Source: Amycolatopsis dendrobii (GTDB taxonomy: Bacteria; Actinomycetota; Actinomycetes; Mycobacteriales; Pseudonocardiaceae). Taken from it: DNA of 64,000 bases. Each line of letters opens with the position of its first letter. Position 1 is the stretch's first letter. The notes beneath the pieces are model-generated. The model saw only the letters and a program-made list of their open reading frames with translations. It was not told the origin of the DNA and did not search any database. This document shows positions 1 through 7,589 of the stretch, in pieces. The translations under genes and the position numbers were made by a program. The DNA is taken from positions 186,001 through 250,000 of the forward strand of contig NZ_JACGZW010000013.1 in NCBI RefSeq assembly GCF_014145675.1, given 5' to 3'.

Positions 1-446
1 CCGGAGACAGGCCCGAGCTTCCGCAGGAGGGCGGTGTCCCCGGCGCCTCGGTGGCCGAAGCGGAAGTTGCTGCCGGTGACCACTGCGGTGGCGTCGAGGG
101 TGCGCCTCAGCACGCCGTCGACGAAATCCTCGGCGGACGTCCGCGCGAGGCATTCGGTGAACGGGAGGACGAGCACCTGGTCGGCTCCGTGCCGACGGGC
201 CAGCTCGGCTCGGTGTTCCACCGTCGCCACCGGTGTCGTGTCGCGCGGCCGTCCGGCGATGGTCGCCGGATGCGGGTCGAACGTCGTGAGGACCACCGGC
301 GCTCCGCGCTCGCGGCCCAGGCGCACCGCGTGGTCCAGAACCCGTTGGTGGCCGCGGTGCAGTCCGTCGAAAACGCCGAGCGCGACGACGGACGGGCCCC
401 AGCCGTCCGGCACCTCCGCGGTGCCGTGCCAGAAAACCGTGCTCAC
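1..446 (-). CDS. ribF: Bifunctional riboflavin kinase/FAD synthetase, N-terminal part (cut by window edge)
   Basis: The protein converts riboflavin to FMN and FMN to FAD in the cytoplasm. Only the N-terminal 148 residues, the FMN adenylyltransferase (nucleotidyltransferase-fold) part, lie in the window; the kinase half is off the left edge. Visible family motifs are VALGVFDGLHRGHQ near residues 19-32, which holds the GxFDxxHxGH nucleotide-binding signature, followed by TTFDPHP and, further on, TGSNFRFGHRGAGD. The GTG start at 446 is chosen because GGGAGGTT lies about seven bases upstream. It follows the hydroxylase gene on the same strand, but a strong hairpin lies between them, so it probably has its own promoter. 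In many actinomycetes ribF sits beside truB and rbfA, so the sequence to the left may be housekeeping. Confidence 0.9.
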   Translation of the reverse strand, partial: MSTVFWHGTAEVPDGWGPSVVALGVFDGLHRGHQRVLDHAVRLGRERGAPVVLTTFDPHPATIAGRPRDTTPVATVEHRAELARRHGADQVLVLPFTECLARTSAEDFVDGVLRRTLDATAVVTGSNFRFGHRGAGDTALLRKLGPVS

Positions 447-478
447 GCGAACCTCCCGCGTTCGGGCAGCGCTGGGAA

Positions 479-512
479 CCGCGGCGCCCCCGGGGACGCG
501 AGGGCGCCGCGG
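479..512 (-). terminator. Hairpin terminator after the hydroxylase gene
   Basis: An 11-bp perfect inverted repeat, CCGCGGCGCCC at 479-489 and GGGCGCCGCGG at 502-512, with a 12-base loop lies just beyond the stop codon of the leftward hydroxylase gene. There is no clear T-run, as is common for actinomycete terminators. Confidence 0.65.
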
Positions 513-516
513 CGGA

Positions 517-2088
517 TCAAGAGCCCCGCTTCTTGAGGAACGAGACGTCGTCGTTGCCGATGAGGTCCGGCACGGTCCAGCCGTCGAGGTCGTATTCGGC
601 GAGGCACTGCTCGGCCAGGCCCTTCATCGACTCGGTGGTGCCCTGGGCCTCGGCGGCGAAGAGCAGTTCCGCCTTGACGTTTTCGTGGTTGCCGGAGTAG
701 TTGCGTTCGTAGAGTTCGTGCCGTCCGCCGAACTCCGAGCCGACGGCGTCCCAGAGGGCTTTCATGACCTTGACCCGGTCGACGGCTTCGTAGCCGTTGG
801 AGCCGCGCACGTACTTGTCCAGGTACGGCCGGACTTCGGGGGTTTTGAAGTCGATGGAGTGCGAGTTGAGGTAGATCAGGCCGCTGGCCACGTCGGATTC
901 GATGATCTCCTTGATCCGGGGGTAGGCCTGGATCATCAGCATCCGGTAGGTCAGGCCGTAGTCGAGCTTGGGCAGCAGCGCCCCGTTGGTCCATTCGTCG
1001 GGGTTGCGCGCCATCGCGTCGGCGAGCGCGAAGAAGGTGTTGCGCCATCCGACGACCTCGCCGACGCGGGTCTGCACGCCGCGGAAGTCCTTGCTGCCGG
1101 TGATCTCCAGCGCCTTGAGCAGGAGTCCGGCGATGAAGTCGATTTTGGTGGCGAGCCGGATGCAGCCGTGGAAGGTGAAGCGCGGGATGAAGCCGGAGAC
1201 GGGGAAGAACCCGTTGATCTTCTCGATGTCGCCGTAGAGGAACACGTTCTCCCACGGCACGAGGACTTTGTCGAACACGAAAATGGTGTCGTTCTCGTCC
1301 ATCCGGGAGGACAGCGGGTAGTCGAACGGGCTGCCCATCACCGCCGCCTGCTGCGTGTAGGAGGTGCGGCAGATGAGTTTCACGCCCGGCGCGTCCATCG
1401 GCACCGTGCAGATGAGCGCGAACTCCTTCTTCTTGATCGGCAGCCCGTAGTGGGCGATGAAGTTGTAGTTCGTGATGGCCGAACCGGTCGCCACGACCTT
1501 CGCCCCGGACACGATCAGGCCCGCGTCGGTTTCCTTCTCCACCTTCATGAACACGTCGCCGACCTCGTCCGGCGGCAGGTTCCGGTCGACCGGCGGGTTG
1601 ATGATCGCGTGGTTCCAGTACAGGACCTTCTCCTGCGATTCCTTGTACCAGCGCTTCGCGTTGTCTTCGAACGGCGCGTAGAAGTCGGAGTTCGCGCCGA
1701 GCGTGCCGAGGAAGCTGGCCTTGTAGTCCGGGCTGCGGCCCATCCAGCCGTAGGTCATCCGGGACCAGGTTTCGATCGCGCGGCGGTCGGCGAGCAGGTC
1801 GTCGACGGTGTGCGGGCTGCGGAAGAACGGGTGGGTGACCCCGCCGTTGCCGGTGTCGGTCGGCACGGTCAGCGCGTCGCGCGTCTCGGGCGAGTGCAGC
1901 GCGTCGTACAGCCGGGCGGTCATCCGGACCGGGTTGCGGAAGGCGGGGTGGGTGGTGACGTCCTTGACGCGCTCGCCGTAGATCCACACCTCGCGTCCGT
2001 CCTGAATGGACTGGATGTACTCGTCGCCGGTCATCGGCGCGGAGGCGGTGGGGGCGGCGGCCGCGGAGCGGTCCTGCTGGATGGTCAT
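517..2088 (-). CDS. HpaB-family FADH2-dependent phenol hydroxylase (4-hydroxyphenylacetate 3-monooxygenase type)
   Basis: This 523-residue protein belongs to the 4-hydroxyphenylacetate 3-hydroxylase oxygenase family, which uses reduced FAD and oxygen to ortho-hydroxylate phenols such as 4-hydroxyphenylacetate, tyrosine derivatives or chlorophenols. Recognisable stretches are MTGDEYIQSIQDGREVWIYGERV at the N-terminus, HPAFRNPVRMTARLYD, the central CRTSYTQQAAVMGSPFDYPLSSRMDENDT region and VLVPWENVFLYGD. Length fits the family. The ATG at 2088 has AAAGGA upstream. The flavin reductase gene ends 23 bases before it, so the two form a two-component monooxygenase operon. An IclR regulator is divergent. 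No degradation genes for homoprotocatechuate are nearby, so the substrate cannot be assigned from context; secondary-metabolism members such as SgcC act on carrier-bound tyrosine. Confidence 0.9.
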   Translation of the reverse strand: MTIQQDRSAAAAPTASAPMTGDEYIQSIQDGREVWIYGERVKDVTTHPAFRNPVRMTARLYDALHSPETRDALTVPTDTGNGGVTHPFFRSPHTVDDLLADRRAIETWSRMTYGWMGRSPDYKASFLGTLGANSDFYAPFEDNAKRWYKESQEKVLYWNHAIINPPVDRNLPPDEVGDVFMKVEKETDAGLIVSGAKVVATGSAITNYNFIAHYGLPIKKKEFALICTVPMDAPGVKLICRTSYTQQAAVMGSPFDYPLSSRMDENDTIFVFDKVLVPWENVFLYGDIEKINGFFPVSGFIPRFTFHGCIRLATKIDFIAGLLLKALEITGSKDFRGVQTRVGEVVGWRNTFFALADAMARNPDEWTNGALLPKLDYGLTYRMLMIQAYPRIKEIIESDVASGLIYLNSHSIDFKTPEVRPYLDKYVRGSNGYEAVDRVKVMKALWDAVGSEFGGRHELYERNYSGNHENVKAELLFAAEAQGTTESMKGLAEQCLAEYDLDGWTVPDLIGNDDVSFLKKRGS

Positions 2089-2111
2089 GGCGATGTCCTT
2101 TCGGGTGGCGG

Positions 2112-2675
2112 TCAGGCGGCGTGCGGGCGCAGCGGGGTGAACGTGGTCGAGGCGCCGAACCAGCCCGCCTCGGGGCAGTCGAGCGAGCCGCCCCAGTGGG
2201 TGCCGGTCTCGCGGGGGCCGAGTTCGCGGAACGCGCCGGCGTAGAACAGCAGCGGCTGCCGGTTTTCGACAGCGACGTCGACGACCTCGCCGACCACGAT
2301 CAGGTGGTCGCCGCCGTCGTAGGTGCGCCACGGGCGGCACGAGTACACCGCGGCGGAGCCGACGAGGACCGGTGCGACCGGCCCTTCGGCCCATTCGGGT
2401 CCGGGATCGGCCGGACGTCCGGCGAAGTGCCAGGCGGTGTCCGCCTGGTCGGCGCCGAGCACGTTGACGGCGAACGCGGCGCCGTCGAGGTAACTGCAGG
2501 CCTTGGACTGCCGGGTCAGCGTGACCTGGCACAACGCGGGTTCGAGCGAGACCGCGGTGAACGCGTTGACCGTCGCCCCGTGCGGGGTCCCCTGGTCGCT
2601 GCGGCAGGTCACCACGGTGACGCCGGTGGCGAACCTGCCGAACGCGTCGCGCAGTTCGCGGGACGGAACCGTCAT
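2112..2675 (-). CDS. Flavin reductase partner of the phenol hydroxylase
   Basis: This 187-residue NAD(P)H:flavin oxidoreductase of the HpaC/split beta-barrel FMN-binding family supplies reduced flavin to the oxygenase encoded next. The N-terminus reads LRDAFGRFATGVTVVT, the family hallmark, followed by HGATVNAFTAVSLEPALCQVTL and a C-terminal GSLDCPEAGWFGA. The length matches single-domain reductases. The ATG at 2675 has a strong GAGGAGG Shine-Dalgarno six bases upstream, and the tandem operator begins only 21 bases before the start, so transcription is likely blocked or activated there by the divergent IclR protein. It is the first gene of the two-gene operon. Confidence 0.9.
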   Translation of the reverse strand: MTVPSRELRDAFGRFATGVTVVTCRSDQGTPHGATVNAFTAVSLEPALCQVTLTRQSKACSYLDGAAFAVNVLGADQADTAWHFAGRPADPGPEWAEGPVAPVLVGSAAVYSCRPWRTYDGGDHLIVVGEVVDVAVENRQPLLFYAGAFRELGPRETGTHWGGSLDCPEAGWFGASTTFTPLRPHAA

Positions 2676-2695
2676 CTCGCACCTCCTCGTGCGAT

Positions 2696-2728
2696 GTACG
2701 CTATGCGTACAAAGTGAACGCTATGCGT
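2696..2728. promoter_or_regulatory. Tandem palindromic operator between reductase operon and IclR gene
   Basis: The palindrome GTACGC-TAT-GCGTAC (2696-2710) is followed by a second, slightly weaker copy, ACGC-TAT-GCGT (2718-2728). Their centres are 20 bp apart, two helical turns, so two dimers could sit on the same face. It lies in the divergent promoter region of the flavin reductase operon and the IclR gene and is very likely the binding site of that IclR protein. Confidence 0.75.
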
Positions 2729-2803
2729 GCAGTGAGTGGAAGGATGCATCAGGAGGCGACGGAGGTCAAGGGCGATACCGGAGCGGGTGAAATACTGCGG
2801 AGC

Positions 2804-3613
2804 GTGACGGCAGCCGGAAACGAGCGCGACTTCGTGCAGAGCCTGGAGCGCGGCTTCGCCGTGCTGCTCGCCTTCGACGAGGAGCGCACCAACCCCACGC
2901 TCACCGAACTGGCGACCGCGACGAACCTGTCGCGGCCCGCGGTGCGCCGCCTGCTGCTGACCCTGCAGCGGATGGGCTACGTGACCAGTGACGGGCCGCG
3001 CTGGTCGCTGACCCCGCGCGTGCTGACCATCGGCCAGCACTACACGGCGACCCGCGCGATGATCGACCTGGCGCATCCGCACCTGCTGCGGCTGGCGGAG
3101 ACGACCGGGGAGTCCGCGTCGCTGGCCGAACTGGACGGCAACGAGGCGGTCTACGTCGCCCGCGTGCCGGTGCGGCGGATCATGAGCATCAACGTCGCGG
3201 TCGGCACCCGGCTGCCCGCGCACGCGACGTCGATGGGCCGGGTGCTGCTCGCGTGGGCGGGCCCGGAGCGGATCACCCGCTACCTGGAGGAAGCCCCGCT
3301 GCGCTCGTACACCGCGCGCACTGTCACCGATCCGGCGGAGCTGCGGACCGCGCTCTCCGCGGTGCGCGACGCTGGTCTGTCTATTGTGGACGGTGAGCTG
3401 GAGGAGGGCCTGCTGTCCGCGTCGGCCCCGGTGCGCGACCGCACCGGAGCGGTCGTCGCGGCGCTCGCCTCGTCGACAGCCGCCGGACGGCTCGCGCCGG
3501 AGCGGCTGCGCAAGGAAACCGTCCCGGTGCTGCTCGAAACCGCGGCAGCGATCAGCGCGGACCTCGGGTACGACCCGAGGCCCGTGCCGGTGAAACGGGA
3601 CGGCTTCTACTGA
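2804..3613 (+). CDS. IclR-family transcriptional regulator
   Basis: A winged-helix N-terminal domain (DFVQSLERGFAVLLAF through LSRPAVRRLLLTLQRMGYV) is followed by the IclR effector domain, with ESASLAELDGNEAVYVARVPVRR and LPAHATSMGRVLLAW, about 270 residues in all. IclR proteins sense small aromatic or organic acids and repress or activate adjacent catabolic genes. The frame stays open upstream to a GTG at 2714, but that start would put the operator inside the gene. The GTG at 2804, ten codons before the conserved SLERG, fits the family best; ATG 2744 is an alternative. Neither has a strong ribosome site. It is divergent from the hydroxylase operon, which it probably controls. Confidence 0.9.
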   Translation: MTAAGNERDFVQSLERGFAVLLAFDEERTNPTLTELATATNLSRPAVRRLLLTLQRMGYVTSDGPRWSLTPRVLTIGQHYTATRAMIDLAHPHLLRLAETTGESASLAELDGNEAVYVARVPVRRIMSINVAVGTRLPAHATSMGRVLLAWAGPERITRYLEEAPLRSYTARTVTDPAELRTALSAVRDAGLSIVDGELEEGLLSASAPVRDRTGAVVAALASSTAAGRLAPERLRKETVPVLLETAAAISADLGYDPRPVPVKRDGFY

Positions 3614-3620
3614 GTTCGGG

Positions 3621-3807
3621 TCATCCGATCAGCGACGGAATCTGCGTGAGCGCCCCGTCGTGCGCGACGATCCTGCCCCGCTTCATTGCCAAGCTGCGCG
3701 GAGGGGAAAGCACCACGGTTCACCCGGCAGCACGAGCAAGTCGGCGACATCTCCCGGCGCGAGACCGGACTTCTCGTAACCGAAGGCGACGCTGGGGATG
3801 CTGAGTT
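3621..3807 (-). pseudogene. Remnant of an amidohydrolase C-terminus
   Basis: On the minus strand, S-V-A-F-G-Y-E-K-S-G-L-A-P-G-D-V-A-D-L-L-V-L-P-G-E resembles the end of metal-dependent amidohydrolases of the cytosine deaminase/imidazolonepropionase type (G-x-x-x-G-x-x-A-D-L-V-V-L). A one-base shift near 3690 then puts the final KRGRIVAHDGALTQIPSLIG in another frame, ending at the stop at 3621. Only about 60 residues remain and the whole catalytic barrel is missing, so this is a decayed fragment. Confidence 0.6.
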
Positions 3808-4268
3808 CGCTGGGCCTGGTGGAGATCCAGGCCGACCGGGGCGCGTTCGTGACCGAAAGGACGTCGCCGCGCAGTCGCGGGAGGTGCAGCGTTCGCTCAC
3901 CGACATCGATCTGGTCCGGGCGGTCCTGGAAATCGGAGCGCTGCGACTGGCTCGGCGGCGCGGCGTGTCCGCCAAGGGGCAGGCGACCGTGCGGAAGGCA
4001 CTGGACGGGCTGGAGAAAACCGTCGCACCGGGCGCTGGTGCGGGCGACCGGATCCGATTCGCTGATCCGGCTGTGGGACGAGCACGCCGCCGAGATCGAC
4101 CAGATCGTGCAGATCGGCCCAAGGGGCACGTGACGGACGCGGAAGACTTGGCCCGGCACCGGCTGCTGGCCTGGGGGAATGCTGGACGGCGACGTCGACG
4201 CGGCCATCGAGGCGGGCCAGTTTCTGCCCGAGGTTTGCCGCGATTTCCTTCGCCGGTTGCTGGGCTGA
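3798..4268 (+). pseudogene. Remnant of a GntR/FCD-family regulator
   Basis: Pieces of a GntR regulator appear in order in shifting frames: LSSLGLVEIQADRGAFVTE (end of the winged helix), LTDIDLVRAVLEIGALRLARRR (start of the FCD ligand domain), DSLIRLWDEHAAEIDQIVQ, GHVTDAEDLARHRLLA and finally MLDGDVDAAIEAGQF...CRDFLRRLLG with a stop at 4266-4268. At least three frameshifts and loss of the N-terminal DNA-binding half make it non-functional. Its 5' end abuts the 5' end of the amidohydrolase remnant. Confidence 0.65.
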
Positions 4269-4412
4269 GGAACCCGGCATCATCCGGATTCCGTTCTCTG
4301 CTCGCTGATTTCCCACGAATGACGTGGTCGTCCACGCCGCTGACCACATCGGACTTTGCGCCTTCGGCCCAGCCGAAAACCGGCGTCCGCGAAAATTGTC
4401 AGACCTCGCCGC

Positions 4413-4418
4413 TACCTT
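4413..4418 (+). promoter_or_regulatory. Putative -10 box of a leaderless promoter
   Basis: TACCTT lies seven bases before the ATG at 4426, the spacing expected when transcription starts on the start codon. No convincing -35 element is seen. Confidence 0.4.
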
Positions 4419-4425
4419 GCTGGGC

Positions 4426-6405
4426 ATGACGCTACTGGGGTTCTCCGAGGAGGACGAGTACCTGCCCGACTACGGCACCATTGTGCTTCGAGACGTATAC
4501 CGCGACAGCAGTGTGCCCGTGCTGGGCAACGACCTGCTTGGCGAAAGCGCGACGAACGCGTTGTCCGGCACGGTCGCGACAGCAGGCGACGGCTGGCTGC
4601 ACTGCACCGCCAACGACCCCTGGCAAGCAGTGCGCTGCGAGGCCCACGACGGGCCGCCGGAACTGCGGCTCGAGGAATGGGAAGACGTTGTCGAGTCGCC
4701 GTTTCACAGCCGTTCCGGGGCCGTGAGCCTGGCATTGCTGACCGGCGGTGCCACCGGCGACCAACTGAACCTGGGCGCGCAAGGCCTTTTCCGCACCCGG
4801 ATCTGCCGCAAACCAGCGGAACCCGGGGAAGAGGGCGACGTCTGGCTGATCCAGTTCTGGCCGGCGCCCGACCGGCCGGAGCCGCCGCGGTGGCTCAACC
4901 GCACCCGCGCCACGCTGCACCCGGAAAACCCGGGCTGGCAACAGGTATTGGGATACCACTTGATCGAAGTGTCGTGGTACTTCACGCTCGCCGGCATGCC
5001 GCGCCGGGACGGCTGGCTCGACGAACCGTTGCCCGGCGAGCCGCCCTCGGACACTGTGTGCGCGCAGCTGGGCGTCGATCCGCCGCGTACGCGACGGGAC
5101 GCGATTCCCCTGCTGGTCGCGGCAGGACTGCTCGTGGCGGACGGCTCCGGCGGCTACTCGGCGGGAACGCCGCGGCGGGCCACGGAAGTCCTCGACCTCC
5201 CGGCGGACCTGGCCGCCCGGTTGGATGCGGCGGCGGTGCGGGCCGTGTACGTCTGGCTCGCGGCCGACCTCGTCAGCATCGCGGCCTGGTCGAATCCGGC
5301 GCACGTCAAGGATGTCGCTGCTTTGCTGGCCGTCCCGGAGGAAACCGTCGAGCCGTTGCTCGAGTATGCGGTCAGCGACAAGCTGATCCGCCGGGAGGAC
5401 GACACTGTCGCGGCGCTTCCCCGCCCGCCGCTGCCGCAGCAGGTGCCCCGCGTGACAATCGTTCACCGGGAGGAACCTCCGACCGTGGCCGGTGCTCCGC
5501 CGCGAGCCGGGTTCGTCTCCGGCGACGGCACGGTCGGCGTATGGCACGCGGGAGAGTTCGCGATTCTCGGCCGGGTCGAGAGCGACTACCGGTACCGCGC
5601 TTTCGAGACCCTGGCCGGAATTTACGTCGCGGCGTCCGGCGGGCAAGGACAGCTGATCGACTGGTCGGGCACTGCCCGGCAGCTTCCGGTGGACTTGGAC
5701 ATGGGGCCTGTCCGCAGCGCGGACGGACGCTACCTGGCGGGCGTGCAGACTCACGTCGGCAGGCGGTCGTGGGACCAGGTGCATTTGTACGACGTGACAA
5801 CGGAAGAATCGTGGAGCCTGCCGAAATCGCCTGAGCTGACCCGAAGGGTCCTGGGCATCCACGACGGGGCGGTCTATTTCGTCACCGGTTCCGGAGGCGG
5901 GCCCTTCGTCGCTTCCCGCTGGACGCCGGGTCACGAACCGGCGGACCTCGCGTCGCCGATGCATCTGCTCGACCCGTTGTCCGGGGCGCAATTGCGCGAA
6001 GAAGCCTGGGGAATGGCGGTGGTCACCACGTCCGGGGAACAGCTGGCGGCGAGGGAACCCTACCGCTGGCGTTTCGTGCCGGGCGGCACGCGGATGTATT
6101 CGTTCCGGTACGACCCGCCCTCCGCGGAACTGCTCGACCTGGCTACCGGGTCGGTCACCGCCTGTCCGCTCCCGGCGGCCTGCGACCTCGGCGACACCGC
6201 GCCGACCGCGCCGGTCTGGGAAACCCCCGACACGGTGGTCTTCTCCCAGCCGCACCACGGGTGGACTCGCCGCATCGTCCGATGGCACGTGCCTCGCGCC
6301 GAGTTCGAGCATTTCGACCTGCCCGAAATCGCGGGATACCGCCCGTTCCCGGTCGAACCGATCCTCGCGGGAGAACCGGGCGCCGGAAAGCCGGTCCGGT
6401 CATGA
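4426..6405 (+). CDS. Large protein of unknown function with C-terminal beta-propeller-like part
   Basis: The 659-residue product has no family I recognise. It is acidic at the N-terminus (LGFSEEDEYLPDYGTIVLRD), lacks a signal peptide or membrane segments, and is rich in tryptophan and proline. Residues about 200-340 look helical and could be a winged-helix-like region (HVKDVAALLAVPEETVEPLLEYAVSDKLIRRED resembles a helix-turn-helix). The C-terminal half has repeating short strands with D/G turns (FVSGDGTVGVWHAGEFAILG, YLAGVQTHVGRRSWDQVHLYDV), reminiscent of WD40-like propellers. The frame is open further upstream, but the ATG at 4426 is preceded by a leaderless-type -10 box. It stands alone between a gene scar and a bidirectional terminator. 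Confidence 0.75.
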   Translation: MTLLGFSEEDEYLPDYGTIVLRDVYRDSSVPVLGNDLLGESATNALSGTVATAGDGWLHCTANDPWQAVRCEAHDGPPELRLEEWEDVVESPFHSRSGAVSLALLTGGATGDQLNLGAQGLFRTRICRKPAEPGEEGDVWLIQFWPAPDRPEPPRWLNRTRATLHPENPGWQQVLGYHLIEVSWYFTLAGMPRRDGWLDEPLPGEPPSDTVCAQLGVDPPRTRRDAIPLLVAAGLLVADGSGGYSAGTPRRATEVLDLPADLAARLDAAAVRAVYVWLAADLVSIAAWSNPAHVKDVAALLAVPEETVEPLLEYAVSDKLIRREDDTVAALPRPPLPQQVPRVTIVHREEPPTVAGAPPRAGFVSGDGTVGVWHAGEFAILGRVESDYRYRAFETLAGIYVAASGGQGQLIDWSGTARQLPVDLDMGPVRSADGRYLAGVQTHVGRRSWDQVHLYDVTTEESWSLPKSPELTRRVLGIHDGAVYFVTGSGGGPFVASRWTPGHEPADLASPMHLLDPLSGAQLREEAWGMAVVTTSGEQLAAREPYRWRFVPGGTRMYSFRYDPPSAELLDLATGSVTACPLPAACDLGDTAPTAPVWETPDTVVFSQPHHGWTRRIVRWHVPRAEFEHFDLPEIAGYRPFPVEPILAGEPGAGKPVRS

Positions 6406-6447
6406 CGAACGTGTCGGCCGACTATCGCGGGCATCCGTCCGGGGGAC

Positions 6448-6490
6448 GCTCCGGGCCGCCGCCGCAGTTTCCGCGGCGGCGGCCCGGAGC
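6448..6490. terminator. Strong bidirectional terminator hairpin
   Basis: An 18-bp perfect inverted repeat, GCTCCGGGCCGCCGCCGC at 6448-6465 against 6473-6490, closes a 7-base loop. It sits between the ends of two convergent genes (stops at 6405 and 6516) and would stop transcription from both sides. Confidence 0.85.
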
Positions 6491-6515
6491 GGTTGCCCGG
6501 CTCCGGCGTTCAGTG

Positions 6516-7481
6516 TCAGCGATGCGCGACCGCGACGGGCGCGGCGACCGCCAGCTTCCACACCGCGTACCCGATCGCGTCGGAGTTCTTCTCCAGCGGC
6601 GTGTCCGGGATGTTCGACGTCGTGTCGCAGGCGCGGTGGTAGCAGTTGTCGAACGCCGCGCCCGGCGTGCCGCCCCACTTCTCGGCCTGTTCGTAGCTCT
6701 TGATGTCGCCGGCGCCCGTCGCGAGGCCGCCGACCGGGATGCCCGCGCGCTTGAACGACGCGTGGTCGGACCGTCCGTCGCCTTCGGTGTCGCCCTCGGT
6801 CTCGATGTTGATGGAGGCGAAGTACTCGTCGAAGACGGCCTTGACCGAAGCGACGTCGTCGTAGACGAAGTAGCCCCAGTTCTTCGAACCGATCATGTCG
6901 AAGTTGAGGTAGGTCGTGATCTTCGCGCGCTCGGTGCTCGACAGCGTGCTCACGTAGTACCGCGAGCCGACCATGCCGGACTCCTCGTCGGCCCACCACG
7001 CGAACCGGACGCGCTTGGCCATCGCCGGGTTGGTGCGGGCCAGCGTCAGCGCGACCTCGAGGATCGACGCGCTGCCGGAACCGTTGTCGTTGATGCCGGG
7101 GCCGGCGCTCACCGAGTCGAGGTGCGCGCCGAGCATCAGGACCTGGTTCGCGTCGCCCTGCGGCCATTCCGCGATCAGGTTCTGCGAGCGGCCGGTGCAG
7201 CTCGTGCAGGTCTGCCGCTTCGTGGTGTAGCCCGCGTTCTTGAGCAGGTTCTCCACATAGGACACCGACGCGGCGTAACCGCCGCCGCGCGGCGAGCGCG
7301 TGCCGCCGTTGTTGCGGGCGATCGCCTGGAACTGGTTGAGATGGGTCTTGATGTTGGCCAGCGAGATGTCCGGGGCCGCGAGCGCCGAGGCGGGCGCGGC
7401 GGTGGCCGCGGGCACGCTGACGACGCCCAGTACCGCCACCAGGGCGGTGACCCCGGCGCCGAGTCTTGTCTTCCACTTCAT
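6516..7481 (-). CDS. Secreted M28-family zinc aminopeptidase
   Basis: This is a Streptomyces griseus-type aminopeptidase of 321 residues that removes N-terminal residues from peptides outside the cell. A Sec signal peptide (KWKTR, hydrophobic core VTALVAVLGVVSV, then A-x-A sites near residues 28-35) is followed by one M28 domain. The binuclear zinc ligands are visible: H120 and D132 (MLGAHLDSVSAGPGINDNGSG), E166/E167 (WADEES), D195 (YLNFDMIGS) and H282 (CYHRACD); SDH near 238-240 is also conserved. The ATG at 7481 opens the signal peptide directly. It lies downstream of a metalloprotease gene on the same strand but is separated by a hairpin, so both are likely single-gene units of an extracellular protein-scavenging set. 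Confidence 0.93.
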   Translation of the reverse strand: MKWKTRLGAGVTALVAVLGVVSVPAATAAPASALAAPDISLANIKTHLNQFQAIARNNGGTRSPRGGGYAASVSYVENLLKNAGYTTKRQTCTSCTGRSQNLIAEWPQGDANQVLMLGAHLDSVSAGPGINDNGSGSASILEVALTLARTNPAMAKRVRFAWWADEESGMVGSRYYVSTLSSTERAKITTYLNFDMIGSKNWGYFVYDDVASVKAVFDEYFASINIETEGDTEGDGRSDHASFKRAGIPVGGLATGAGDIKSYEQAEKWGGTPGAAFDNCYHRACDTTSNIPDTPLEKNSDAIGYAVWKLAVAAPVAVAHR

Positions 7482-7542
7482 GACGGTGCGTTCCTTCGGT
7501 TGGGGTTGGGGGAGCGGGTGTTTCCGGGGGAGGGGCCGGGCG

Positions 7543-7581
7543 GGCCGGGTCCCGCCGCGCGGCGGCGAGCGGGACCCGGCC
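7543..7581 (-). terminator. Terminator hairpin after the M4 metalloprotease gene
   Basis: A 13-bp perfect inverted repeat, GGCCGGGTCCCGC at 7543-7555 and its complement at 7569-7581, with a 13-base loop starts eight bases beyond the stop codon of the leftward M4 peptidase gene. Confidence 0.8.
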
Positions 7582-7589
7582 GCGTCAGG

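Noticed and set aside
34..2244. Long forward open frame over the hydroxylase and flavin reductase genes
   Set aside because: The reverse strand encodes two full-length recognised enzymes with ribosome sites; the forward frame is low-complexity.
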